Below are positions 24,924 through 33,963 of a stretch of 36,872 bases of DNA, piece by piece. A model generated the notes under the pieces. The model saw only the letters and a list, made by a program, of their open reading frames with translations. It had not been told where the DNA came from and did not search any database. How positions within the stretch are numbered: the stretch's first letter is position 1; each line of letters starts with the position of its first letter. Position numbers and translations under genes: made by a program. Origin of the DNA: Thioalkalivibrio sp. (GTDB lineage: Bacteria; Pseudomonadota; Gammaproteobacteria; SpSt-1174); NCBI GenBank assembly GCA_011046015.1, contig DSBO01000125.1, positions 1 through 36,872 on the forward strand, written 5' to 3'.

Positions 24924-27878
24924 ATGCCCAGTCGCTTCACCCGCTCACACCTGACGATCGCGCTCCTGCTGGCACTGGGTCTGCTGTTCGCGGGCGTGCT
25001 GCAGATCGCATTCGACTCGCCGGACAGGGTCGAGCGCGCGCAGATGCAGCGCTGGATCGAGGAGATGAAGACCGCCTCCCGCGGCCCCTTCTACCGCATC
25101 CGCTGGTTCTGCAACGATGGCAGCGTACTGCCGCCGGGTGAGTACGTCTGCCGGGAGCGCGGCGGCGGCGTACAGCACGGCGAATGGAACGAACGCACCC
25201 TCGCGATCCGCGCCCAGGGCTACCTGGTCGGCACCCTGCTCGCGGACCTCGACACCGCCGACTACGTCGGCCCCGCGCCGCGCCTGGACGACCTGCGCCA
25301 GATCCTGCTCGAACAGTTCCTGATCGAGAACGACGACGGCTGGGTGTTCCGTCAGGCCCGTTACTACCGCGGGGCCATCCAGGTCGAGGACGAGCGCCGC
25401 ATGGCACGCGAACTGCTGCTTGCCATGGTCGACGATCCCGCCTGGCGCGACCCGTCACGGTACCTGCTGTTGCGCGAGGCGGCCCGCCTGCTGCCGATCG
25501 ACAGCGAGCCCCCGGCCGCGGCCACGGTGCGCCAGCTCGCCATCGACATCGCCGAGCAGGACCCCGGCTTCCAGGACATGCGCGTGAAGCTGCACGGGCT
25601 GCCCGACGCGCGCGACCCCCAGCGCGTACGCGACTACGCCGCCCAACGGGGCCTGCCGCAACTGGCAGACGACTACCGGCGACTGGCCGCCGAACTCGAC
25701 ACCCTCTACGCCCCGCAGACCGCAGTGAACCGGCTCGCCGAGCTCGCCGCCGAGAGCCGCAGCCCACGGGTCAAGTCCCGGCTGCAGGCGGCGATCACTG
25801 GCCTGCGCGGCGCCCGCGAGCTGGAGACCCGCCTGCACCTAGCCGCGGACCACGCCGTGCAATGGCGCAGGCTGTTCATGGCCAGCACGGAACTGGCCGC
25901 GCCTGACCGGCTCACCCTCCTGCAGGCCGGCCTGGCCCTGGAGCAGGAGGCCTACGCCGTCGGCAGCCGGCTGGCAGAGGAAGAGACCCGCGCCGATCGC
26001 CTCACCCGCCTGCGATGGCTGGCGAGCCTCGGCGCCACCCTGCACGCGGCTGGCTTTCTCTCCGATCGCCAGTGGCAGCACCTGGACCTGCACCTCGATG
26101 TGCTGGCACTGACCCCGCAACTCGCCGCCGAGACCTATGCCGGCGAGCTGCGTTACGTCGCCCGGGTGTCGCCGTGGGCGCATCGGGCGCTGGGCTTTCA
26201 CTTCGACCCGACGGTCGAGCGCTGGACCGACATCACCCCGCTTGCCGTGCACTACATCCCCGACCGGCTGCGCGGCAGCCCGCTCCTGACCTATTCCCGC
26301 GTGCTCGACACGCTACTGGAGGACGCCAACCGGCAGATCGGCGTGCGCCACGAACTGTTCGGGCGGGAAGTCGCCGGCGGCCTGCGTGCGCTCAATCCGG
26401 GGCTGCGCCGTGGCGTGCTGCTGATGCCGCCGGCCGATCCCGAGGGCTTTCGCACGGACGGCATCTACCTGCTGCCCTCGACCACGCCCGAGCTGCCGCC
26501 GGTCGCGGGCATCCTCACCCGGGGAGAGGGCAGTTCGCTCTCGCACGTACAGCTGCTCGCGCGCAACCTCGGCATTCCCAACGTGGTGCTCGACGACGCC
26601 CTGCTCCCGTGGATCGAGCCCTATCTGGGCCGGCGCGTCGTGCTCGCCGTGACGCCGCGTGGGCGCGTGCAGATCGCCGCCGACGGCCCCGAGTGGAACG
26701 CCGTCTTCGGTCTCGAGGCCCAGGCGCCCGACGTGGTCATCGTGCCCGACCTGCGCAAGCTCGACCTGCGCAGTACCGGTCTGCGCCCCCTGGGCGAACT
26801 CCGCGCCCGCGATTCCGGCCGCACGGTAGGCCCCAAGGCCGCCAACCTCGGCGAACTGGCCCACCACTACCCGGCGCAGGTCAACCGCGGCCTGGTCGTG
26901 CCCTTCGGCGTGTTCCGCGAGTTTCTCAACCAGCCGATCGCCCCCGGCGGCCCCGCGGCCTACGATTGGCTACGCGCCGAGTACGCCCGGTTGCAGCGCA
27001 TCCTGGACCCTGCGCAGCGTCAGGCCGAGACCCGCCTGATGCTCGAACGCCTGCGCCACTGGATTGTCACCACCGACCCGGGCGACGCCTTTCGCGAGCA
27101 GCTGCACACCGCGCTGGTAGCCAGTTTCGGCAGCGCCGACACCCGCGGTATCTTCGTGCGCAGCGACACCAACGTCGAGGACCTGCCGGGCTTCACCGGC
27201 GCCGGACTCAACCGCACCGTGCCCAACGTGGTCGGCTTCGAGTCCATCGTCCAGGCGATCCAGGCGGTCTGGGCCTCGCCCTTCAGTGAACGCGCCTACG
27301 CCTGGCGCCAGGCGCACATGCGCCAGCCCGAGCACGTCTATCCGGCCGTGCTGCTGCTGGAGACCTTCCCCTCGAACAAGTCCGGCGTGCTGGTCACCGC
27401 CGACATCGAGACGGGCGATCACCGCTGGCTGAGCATCGCGGTGAACGAGGGTGTGGGCGGCGCCGTCGACGGCCAGGCGGCCGAGGAGCTGCGCGTGCAC
27501 CGCGTGACGGGGGAAACGCGCCTGCTCGCCCAAGCCACCGCGCCGCGGCGCACCGAGCCCGCGCCGGGCGGGGGCATGCGCCAGGTCGCCGCCAGCGGCC
27601 GCGGCGAGGTCCTCACCCCCGACGAGATCGAGCAACTGCGCCGCCTGGCCAACGACGTGGAACGGCGCATTCCCATGCCCATCACCGCCCACGACCGGCC
27701 GGCCCCCGCCGACATCGAATTCGGCTTCAACCACGGCCGCCTCGCCCTCTTCCAGATCCGCCCCGTGGTCGACAACCCCCGCGCGCGGCGTAGCCTCTAC
27801 CTCACCGAACTCGACGACCGGGGACTGCAGGGCCCGAAGGTGATGGTGGACCTGACGGAAAGCCCTGGAGACAGATAG
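24924..27878 (+). CDS. Membrane-anchored PEP/pyruvate-binding-type dikinase, GWD-like domain order
   Basis: A 984-aa protein. An N-terminal signal anchor lies at about residues 10-30 (HLTIALLLALGLLFAGVLQI), preceded by Arg, so the bulk is predicted outside the cytoplasm. Residues 35-430 are a helical region that I do not recognise. A swivelling phosphohistidine domain follows with His541 in GEGSSLSHVQLLARNLGIP. Next is the PPDK/PEP-synthase nucleotide-binding domain: VGPKAANLGEL from residue 635, FVRSDTNVEDLPGFTGAG at 744-761, and EFGFNHGRLALFQIRPV near the C-terminus. His domain before ATP domain is the order of alpha-glucan water dikinases; PEP synthase and PPDK have the reverse. No PEP-binding barrel is present. 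No Shine-Dalgarno is visible. Acceptor unknown. Confidence 0.85.
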   Translation: MPSRFTRSHLTIALLLALGLLFAGVLQIAFDSPDRVERAQMQRWIEEMKTASRGPFYRIRWFCNDGSVLPPGEYVCRERGGGVQHGEWNERTLAIRAQGYLVGTLLADLDTADYVGPAPRLDDLRQILLEQFLIENDDGWVFRQARYYRGAIQVEDERRMARELLLAMVDDPAWRDPSRYLLLREAARLLPIDSEPPAAATVRQLAIDIAEQDPGFQDMRVKLHGLPDARDPQRVRDYAAQRGLPQLADDYRRLAAELDTLYAPQTAVNRLAELAAESRSPRVKSRLQAAITGLRGARELETRLHLAADHAVQWRRLFMASTELAAPDRLTLLQAGLALEQEAYAVGSRLAEEETRADRLTRLRWLASLGATLHAAGFLSDRQWQHLDLHLDVLALTPQLAAETYAGELRYVARVSPWAHRALGFHFDPTVERWTDITPLAVHYIPDRLRGSPLLTYSRVLDTLLEDANRQIGVRHELFGREVAGGLRALNPGLRRGVLLMPPADPEGFRTDGIYLLPSTTPELPPVAGILTRGEGSSLSHVQLLARNLGIPNVVLDDALLPWIEPYLGRRVVLAVTPRGRVQIAADGPEWNAVFGLEAQAPDVVIVPDLRKLDLRSTGLRPLGELRARDSGRTVGPKAANLGELAHHYPAQVNRGLVVPFGVFREFLNQPIAPGGPAAYDWLRAEYARLQRILDPAQRQAETRLMLERLRHWIVTTDPGDAFREQLHTALVASFGSADTRGIFVRSDTNVEDLPGFTGAGLNRTVPNVVGFESIVQAIQAVWASPFSERAYAWRQAHMRQPEHVYPAVLLLETFPSNKSGVLVTADIETGDHRWLSIAVNEGVGGAVDGQAAEELRVHRVTGETRLLAQATAPRRTEPAPGGGMRQVAASGRGEVLTPDEIEQLRRLANDVERRIPMPITAHDRPAPADIEFGFNHGRLALFQIRPVVDNPRARRSLYLTELDDRGLQGPKVMVDLTESPGDR

Positions 27879-27942
27879 TGGCCACCGTCAGCCCGGCAAG
27901 GGGCCACGGACAGCCGACCATCCCATGACCTATGATCACCCT

Positions 27943-29232
27943 ATGACCCGACCCGTCCGCCACGCCCTGCCCCGAGTCCTCGTCATCCTTGCGCTGTCGG
28001 TCGCGTCGGCCGTGGCGCTCGGGTACCCGATCGATGCCTACGAGGAGACCGGGATCGGGCGGCTGGAGGGGTATCGGCTGGCGAGCGAGGGAAAGATTAC
28101 GGGGAACTGGCTACCGTCGGGGGCGAAGCTGGGGCGCGACCAGATCCGGCTGCGTCTCACCGACCAGCCGGATTTCGAGATCCCGCCGGCCGACGCCGAA
28201 CTGACCCGGGCCATCGTCGATCTGCTCGGCGAATCCGCCCGCCACACCAGCGTGAGCGTGCTGGACCTGAGCGACCCGCAGGCGCCGGTCTATGCCGAGC
28301 ACAACGGGCGCGCGCTGCGCAATCCTGGCAGCGTGGGCAAGATCATGCTGGTGACGGCGCTGCTGCAGGCGCTGGCCGACCTGCATCCCGACGACATCGA
28401 GGCACGCAAGCGCCTGCTGCGCGAGACGCAGGTCACGGCCGACGCCTTCATCCGCCACGACGATCACGACGTCCCGATCTGGCGTCCCGAGATCAACCGC
28501 ATCGTGCGCCGGCCACTGCGCGAGGGCGATGTGGCCAACCTGTGGACCTACCTGGACTGGACGCTCTCGGCCAGCTCCAACGCCGCGGCCAGCACGGTGA
28601 TGAAGCAGCTCATGCTGATTCGCCACTTCGGCGCGGACTACCCGGTGTCGGCAGACGACGAACTGACCCTGTTCCGCGACATGCCCTACAAGGAGCGCAG
28701 CGCCCTGCTGCTCGACAGCCTGCTGTCACCGCTCGAGCGCAACGGCCTGGACCCGGACCAGCTGCGCCAGGGGGCGTTCTTTACCTACGAGGGCAAGCGA
28801 CGGGTGGGTGGCACCACCAGCACCAGCACGGTACGCGAGCTGGCGCGGCTGCTGGTGCACATGGAAAAAGGGGAACTGGTGGACGCGTGGTCCAGCCGGG
28901 AGCTCAAGCGGCTGCTGTACATGACCCAGCGGCGCATCCGCTACGCGGCCTCACCCGCCCTGAGCGATGCCGCCCTGTACTTCAAGTCGGGCTCGCTCTA
29001 CAAGTGCGACCGCACGCTGGACCCCAACTGCGGCAAGTACGAGGGCAACGTCTACAACCTGATGAACTCGGTGGCCATCGTCGAGTCGCCGGCCGGCGAG
29101 CCACGGATGTTCTACCTGGTGGCGCTCACGTCAAACGTGGTGGGCAAGAACTCGGCGGTCGAGCACCAGACCTTCGCCACCCGGCTGCATCGCCTGCTCA
29201 AAGCCCGGCAGTCCGTACCGGCGTCTCCATGA
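27943..29232 (+). CDS. Exported serine hydrolase (class A beta-lactamase/PBP fold)
   Basis: A 429-aa protein with a Sec signal (RVLVILALSVASAVALG). Penicilloyl-serine motifs are complete: Ser130 and Lys133 in NPGSVGKIML (SxxK), Ser211-Asn213 in LSASSNAAAS (SxN), and KSG at 348-350 in YFKSGSLYKC. Family members are beta-lactamases, DD-peptidases or esterases; with a long N-terminal extension this is not an ordinary beta-lactamase. Two further Cys (YKCDRTLDPNCG) may pair. Start: ATG 27943 (or 27925); neither has a Shine-Dalgarno. A TATGAT box at 27931 would make a leaderless mRNA. It lies 64 bases after the dikinase gene, and its 3' end overlaps the opposite serine hydrolase by 35 bases. Confidence 0.88.
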   Translation: MTRPVRHALPRVLVILALSVASAVALGYPIDAYEETGIGRLEGYRLASEGKITGNWLPSGAKLGRDQIRLRLTDQPDFEIPPADAELTRAIVDLLGESARHTSVSVLDLSDPQAPVYAEHNGRALRNPGSVGKIMLVTALLQALADLHPDDIEARKRLLRETQVTADAFIRHDDHDVPIWRPEINRIVRRPLREGDVANLWTYLDWTLSASSNAAASTVMKQLMLIRHFGADYPVSADDELTLFRDMPYKERSALLLDSLLSPLERNGLDPDQLRQGAFFTYEGKRRVGGTTSTSTVRELARLLVHMEKGELVDAWSSRELKRLLYMTQRRIRYAASPALSDAALYFKSGSLYKCDRTLDPNCGKYEGNVYNLMNSVAIVESPAGEPRMFYLVALTSNVVGKNSAVEHQTFATRLHRLLKARQSVPASP

Positions 29233-30091
29233 TGATGCCGTCCAGCTCGACGATGATCTGCTTCAGCCACTCGCCGCCGCTGGGGTTCTGCGCCAGCGCC
29301 ACGGCGATGTAGGTGCGTCCGCCATGCTCGACGATCGCGCTGTCGGCATGCCAGTCGCGCCAGGTGCCGGACTTGCGGTAGATCTGCGCATCCGGCGCAT
29401 CGGCCAGCAGGCCCTGCACGAACTTGTGCTTGATCGCCGGGTCGCCCAGCATGGTCTTCATCTCGCGCGACAGCTCCGGCGACACCAGGCGGCCGGTCTC
29501 CAGCAGGTAATAGAAGCGGGCCACCTGGAAGGCGGTCGCCCCGTGGGAGAGGTTGTGCAGCGGGTCGCGACGGTAGGCCGCACCGCGCCCGTATTCCTTG
29601 CCGACCCAGAGCCCACCGTTGAGGTTCGCATCGTACAGACGATACTTGGGCGAACTCAGCAGATCGTTGATATAGTCACGCCCCACCCGGTGGATCATCT
29701 CGGTGGCGGCGACATTGGAGGACTGGCGGATCATGCGGGTCATCAGCTGGCGTGTCTCGGTATCCAGCTTGAGCCTGCCCTCCTGCACGCGCTCGAAGGC
29801 CGCCAGCAGAATGGCGATCTTCGGCAGGCTGGCGGCGTAGACCATGTCGTTGCCGTTGACGTGGGCGAGACGCGGGCGGTCGCGATCAGTCACGTCGACC
29901 AGGGCCACGGCCAGCTGGTGGGCGCGCACCGCGCCGTCGAGCTTCAGGAGGCCGAGGCGTTCCTCGAGCCGTTTTTGCAGGGCCGGGTCGGCGGCATCCC
30001 GCAAAGAGATGCGATCACCGACCGGAGCCGCGTGTACCGCGGAGAGCAGGCTCAGCGAGAGCCCGAGGACCATCAGCAGTCGCAACAGCAT
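29198..30091 (-). CDS. Exported serine hydrolase, class A beta-lactamase-like
   Basis: A 297-aa protein with signal peptide (MLLRLLMVLGLSLSLLSAVH, cleavage after HAA). Catalytic motifs are Ser88 and Lys91 in AASLPKIAIL, Ser124-Asn126 in IRQSSNVAAT, and Lys240-Ser-Gly in YRKSGTWRDWHADSAIV. It is a compact one-domain enzyme, unlike its 429-aa neighbour, but both have the KSG variant. It lacks a visible Glu166-type omega loop, so peptidase or esterase activity is more likely than lactamase; this is inference. A strong AGGAGG site precedes the ATG. It is convergent with and overlaps the other serine hydrolase, and is divergent from the NTT-like transporter gene. Confidence 0.88.
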   Translation of the reverse strand: MLLRLLMVLGLSLSLLSAVHAAPVGDRISLRDAADPALQKRLEERLGLLKLDGAVRAHQLAVALVDVTDRDRPRLAHVNGNDMVYAASLPKIAILLAAFERVQEGRLKLDTETRQLMTRMIRQSSNVAATEMIHRVGRDYINDLLSSPKYRLYDANLNGGLWVGKEYGRGAAYRRDPLHNLSHGATAFQVARFYYLLETGRLVSPELSREMKTMLGDPAIKHKFVQGLLADAPDAQIYRKSGTWRDWHADSAIVEHGGRTYIAVALAQNPSGGEWLKQIIVELDGIIMETPVRTAGL

Positions 30092-30143
30092 GGACTACCT
30101 CCTGACCGTATGAAATGTAGGCATAATAGTAACTGATACGGCC

Positions 30144-30161
30144 CATAAGGTCAGTCTTATG
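30144..30161. promoter_or_regulatory. Inverted repeat in the serine hydrolase/transporter divergent region
   Basis: CATAAG (30144-30149) and CTTATG (30156-30161) flank a 6-base spacer GTCAGT in the 106-base gap between the two divergent starts. A TATTAT box on the minus strand (30128-30123) could be the -10 for the hydrolase, but I see no good -35. The palindrome is a candidate operator for both genes. Confidence 0.4.
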
Positions 30162-30197
30162 ACCCGCAAAAATGACAATTATCAAAGATACTGAGCA

Positions 30198-31487
30198 ATG
30201 ATCATGCGTTTCCTGCGCGACACCTGCCTCGTGCGCTGTGTGCTGCTGTTCACGAATTTCCTCCTGATCATCGCCGCGGTCTATCACCTCAAGCCGGCCA
30301 GCCGTTCCATCTTCATCAGCTCGCTGGGCACCGACTACCTGCCGTACGTGTGGATCGCCACCGCGCTCGCGCTCGCGCTCACCATCGGGATCTATCACCG
30401 CCTGATCGCACACTACTCCCGCATCCACGTGGTGCTCGGGAGCTGCACCCTCGTCATTGCCATACTGCTGGCCTTCTACCCGCTGCTCAGCGACAGCGGC
30501 TTCGCCCAGGCCTTCGCCTTCTACATCTTCGTCGACATGGTCAGCGTGATCCTGGTCGAACAGTTCTGGAGCCTCACCAACACCACCTTCAGCACCAGCG
30601 AAGGCAAGCGCTGGTACGGCCTGATCGCCACCGGCGGCCTCGTGGGGGGCATGGTCGGCGGCAGCGCCTCCAGCCTCTGGATCCGCCAGTTCGGGCTGGA
30701 AACCATGGACCTGCTCCTGGTCGCCGCGGGCATCTTCGCCCTGCTCGCGCTCCTCACCCTGCTCATGGGCAAGCTCGGTCTCTACGAGGAAAAGGCCGGG
30801 GTACCCAATCACCGCGACGACTCCACCGGGGACTGGCGCGCCATCCTGCACCACCGCTACCTGCTGCTGATCGCCACGATCCTGCTGCTCGCCCAGATCG
30901 CCGAGCCGATCATCGAGTACCAGTTCATGAAGGTCGTCGAGGCCTCCATCGCCGGACGCGACGAGCGCACCGCCTACCTCGGGGCCTTCTTCAGCGTGAT
31001 GAGCGCGGTCGCCATCGGCATCAACCTGCTGATCACGCCGCTGGTACATCGCTGGCTGGGGGTGCTGGGGGGATTGTTCGCGCAGCCGCTGGCCGTGATG
31101 GCCGGCAGCCTGTGGTACATGTCGCAGGCCACGCTGCAGGCCGGCGCCTTCCTCAAGATCTCCGATCGCGGCCTGTCCTACTCCATCAACCGCGCCTCCA
31201 AGGAACTGCTCTATGTCCCCATCGAGCCGGTCCTGATGTTCCGCGCCAAGGCCTGGATCGACATGTTCGGCTACCGCCTCTTCAAGGTCGCCGGCTCCCT
31301 GCTCATCCTGCTGCTCACCCAATGGCTGCCCTGGACCCTCAGCGCCGCCCAGCTCGGCTGGCTGGTGCTCGGCATCTGCCTGATCTGGATGTTCGCCCTC
31401 ACTCACCTGGGCACCCAGTACCGGGACATCCTCGCCCGCGCCGCCGCGCTAAAGGTCGACGCCATCGGCGCCGGCAGCAGGCATTAA
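30198..31487 (+). CDS. NTT (ATP/ADP translocase) family transporter
   Basis: A 429-aa polytopic protein with about 11-12 TM helices. It matches the nucleotide transporter family (TC 2.A.12): FWSLTNTTFSTSEGKRWYGL (residues 123-142) corresponds to the conserved FW..N..F...E.KR.Y.LF segment. NRASKELLYVPIEPVLMFRA and KAWIDMFGYRLFKVAG (331-366) correspond to the K-E-Y-P-E...K..iD..g.r..K block. It has no HEAT-repeat tail. Known members exchange ATP for ADP or import nucleotides in Rickettsia, Chlamydia and plastids; free-living bacteria have less studied HEAT-linked forms. Substrate is not established here. Start 30198 or 30204; the ribosome site is weak. An extended C-terminus of about 30 residues is polar. 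Confidence 0.8.
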   Translation: MIMRFLRDTCLVRCVLLFTNFLLIIAAVYHLKPASRSIFISSLGTDYLPYVWIATALALALTIGIYHRLIAHYSRIHVVLGSCTLVIAILLAFYPLLSDSGFAQAFAFYIFVDMVSVILVEQFWSLTNTTFSTSEGKRWYGLIATGGLVGGMVGGSASSLWIRQFGLETMDLLLVAAGIFALLALLTLLMGKLGLYEEKAGVPNHRDDSTGDWRAILHHRYLLLIATILLLAQIAEPIIEYQFMKVVEASIAGRDERTAYLGAFFSVMSAVAIGINLLITPLVHRWLGVLGGLFAQPLAVMAGSLWYMSQATLQAGAFLKISDRGLSYSINRASKELLYVPIEPVLMFRAKAWIDMFGYRLFKVAGSLLILLLTQWLPWTLSAAQLGWLVLGICLIWMFALTHLGTQYRDILARAAALKVDAIGAGSRH

Positions 31488-31501
31488 GCGATCCGGCCGA
31501 C

Positions 31502-31520
31502 GGTCAGCGGCGGACCTTTT
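31502..31520 (+). terminator. Possible weak terminator after the NTT-like gene
   Basis: GGTC (31502-31505) and GACC (31513-31516) can pair around AGCGGCG and are followed by TTTT. The stem is only 4 bp, so it is a weak candidate in the 36-base gap between convergent genes. Confidence 0.25.
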
Positions 31521-31523
31521 CCC

Positions 31524-32072
31524 TCACCACATCAGGTCGTCCGGCACCTCGTAACCCGCGTAGGGGTCATCCGCATCCGGTTTCGACTCGGTGGCCGGAC
31601 GGGCCATCACGCGGCTGGCGTCGCGGTCACGGATCTTGTCCGCCACCTCGGCCGGCACCAGTTCGTAGCGTTCACCGTCGCGCACGATGTCCAGCCGGCC
31701 CCGGGCGAGCTGGGCGCGCTGGGCGGGGGTGACCGGCAGCGACTTCAGCGTCTTCCCGTCCGTGAAGTGGTAGGCCTCGTCGGCCCCCTCGCGCGGCAGG
31801 CGGTTCTGCTCGATGAGCTGGCGCACCTGCGCGACCAGCGCCTTGCGCTCGGCCGCCGCCTTGCGCTCCAGGTTCAGCTGGCGGTCGCGCTCGGCCTTCT
31901 CCGCCGCCGCCTTCTGGGCGGCCAGCGCGGCCTCGTTGGCCTGCGGCGCGGGCGACGCCTTCGGGCCCTTGTGCTTGCCCTTGGCGGCGCGCTTGTCGTG
32001 CTTCGCCTTCTTCGCCTGCTTCTCGTTCGCCACTCCCGCCTTGAGGAGCTGATCCATCAATGAGTTAGCCAT
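31524..32072 (-). CDS. yaiL: DUF2058 family protein (YaiL-like)
   Basis: A 182-aa protein. It has an N-terminal MANSLMDQLLKAGVANEKQA, a long basic and Ala-rich coiled-coil middle (residues 20-80) and a C-terminal domain with AYHFTDGKTLKSLPVTPAQR and ERYELVPAEVADKIRDRD. This is the DUF2058/YaiL pattern; the molecular role is unknown, but its charge suggests RNA or nucleoid contact. Start and length are normal. It is divergent from the YbiT gene. Confidence 0.9.
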   Translation of the reverse strand: MANSLMDQLLKAGVANEKQAKKAKHDKRAAKGKHKGPKASPAPQANEAALAAQKAAAEKAERDRQLNLERKAAAERKALVAQVRQLIEQNRLPREGADEAYHFTDGKTLKSLPVTPAQRAQLARGRLDIVRDGERYELVPAEVADKIRDRDASRVMARPATESKPDADDPYAGYEVPDDLMW

Positions 32073-32324
32073 GAACCTCTTCCACTATCCCGTTGTCTCT
32101 ATGCGGGTGCCCGGTGCTGCGCGCGCCCCGACCACCATGGTGATCGGGGCGCCGCCACCGATCGTGGCCCGCCGCGCTTCGGCCCGGCAACCCGGATGCA
32201 GAGTCTACCGCAGAACGGCACCCGGACGGGCACCATGGGCCGCCACCCTGCCCTTTACCGTCCAAAACCGGTACAATCGCGCCCCTTTTACGCGCCTTCG
32301 CGCCCCCAGCCCCTGGAATACCTC

Positions 32325-33914
<1,590 letters not shown>

Positions 33915-33935
33915 TCGCGGGCCGCCCCCTCCGGC

Positions 33936-33950
33936 CCCGAGGCTCGGGGT
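33936..33950. terminator. Hairpin between ybiT and the GGDEF gene
   Basis: CCCCGA and TCGGGG form a perfect stem with a GGC loop between two convergent stop codons. A T-rich tail is missing on both strands, so it is a weak bidirectional terminator candidate. Confidence 0.4.
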
Positions 33951-33963
33951 TGGGCTACGCGCT

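Noticed and set aside
26015..27289. 424-codon open frame within the dikinase gene on the same strand
   Set aside because: Arg/Pro/Ala-rich composition typical of a shadow frame in GC-rich DNA; no motif or ribosome site.
27878..27942. PEP synthase (ppsA) or PPDK identity for the upstream dikinase
   Set aside because: The C-terminal PEP-binding barrel is missing and the domain order is reversed.
30015..31406. 463-codon open frame opposite the NTT-like gene
   Set aside because: Antisense shadow; highly charged low-complexity composition and no start signal.
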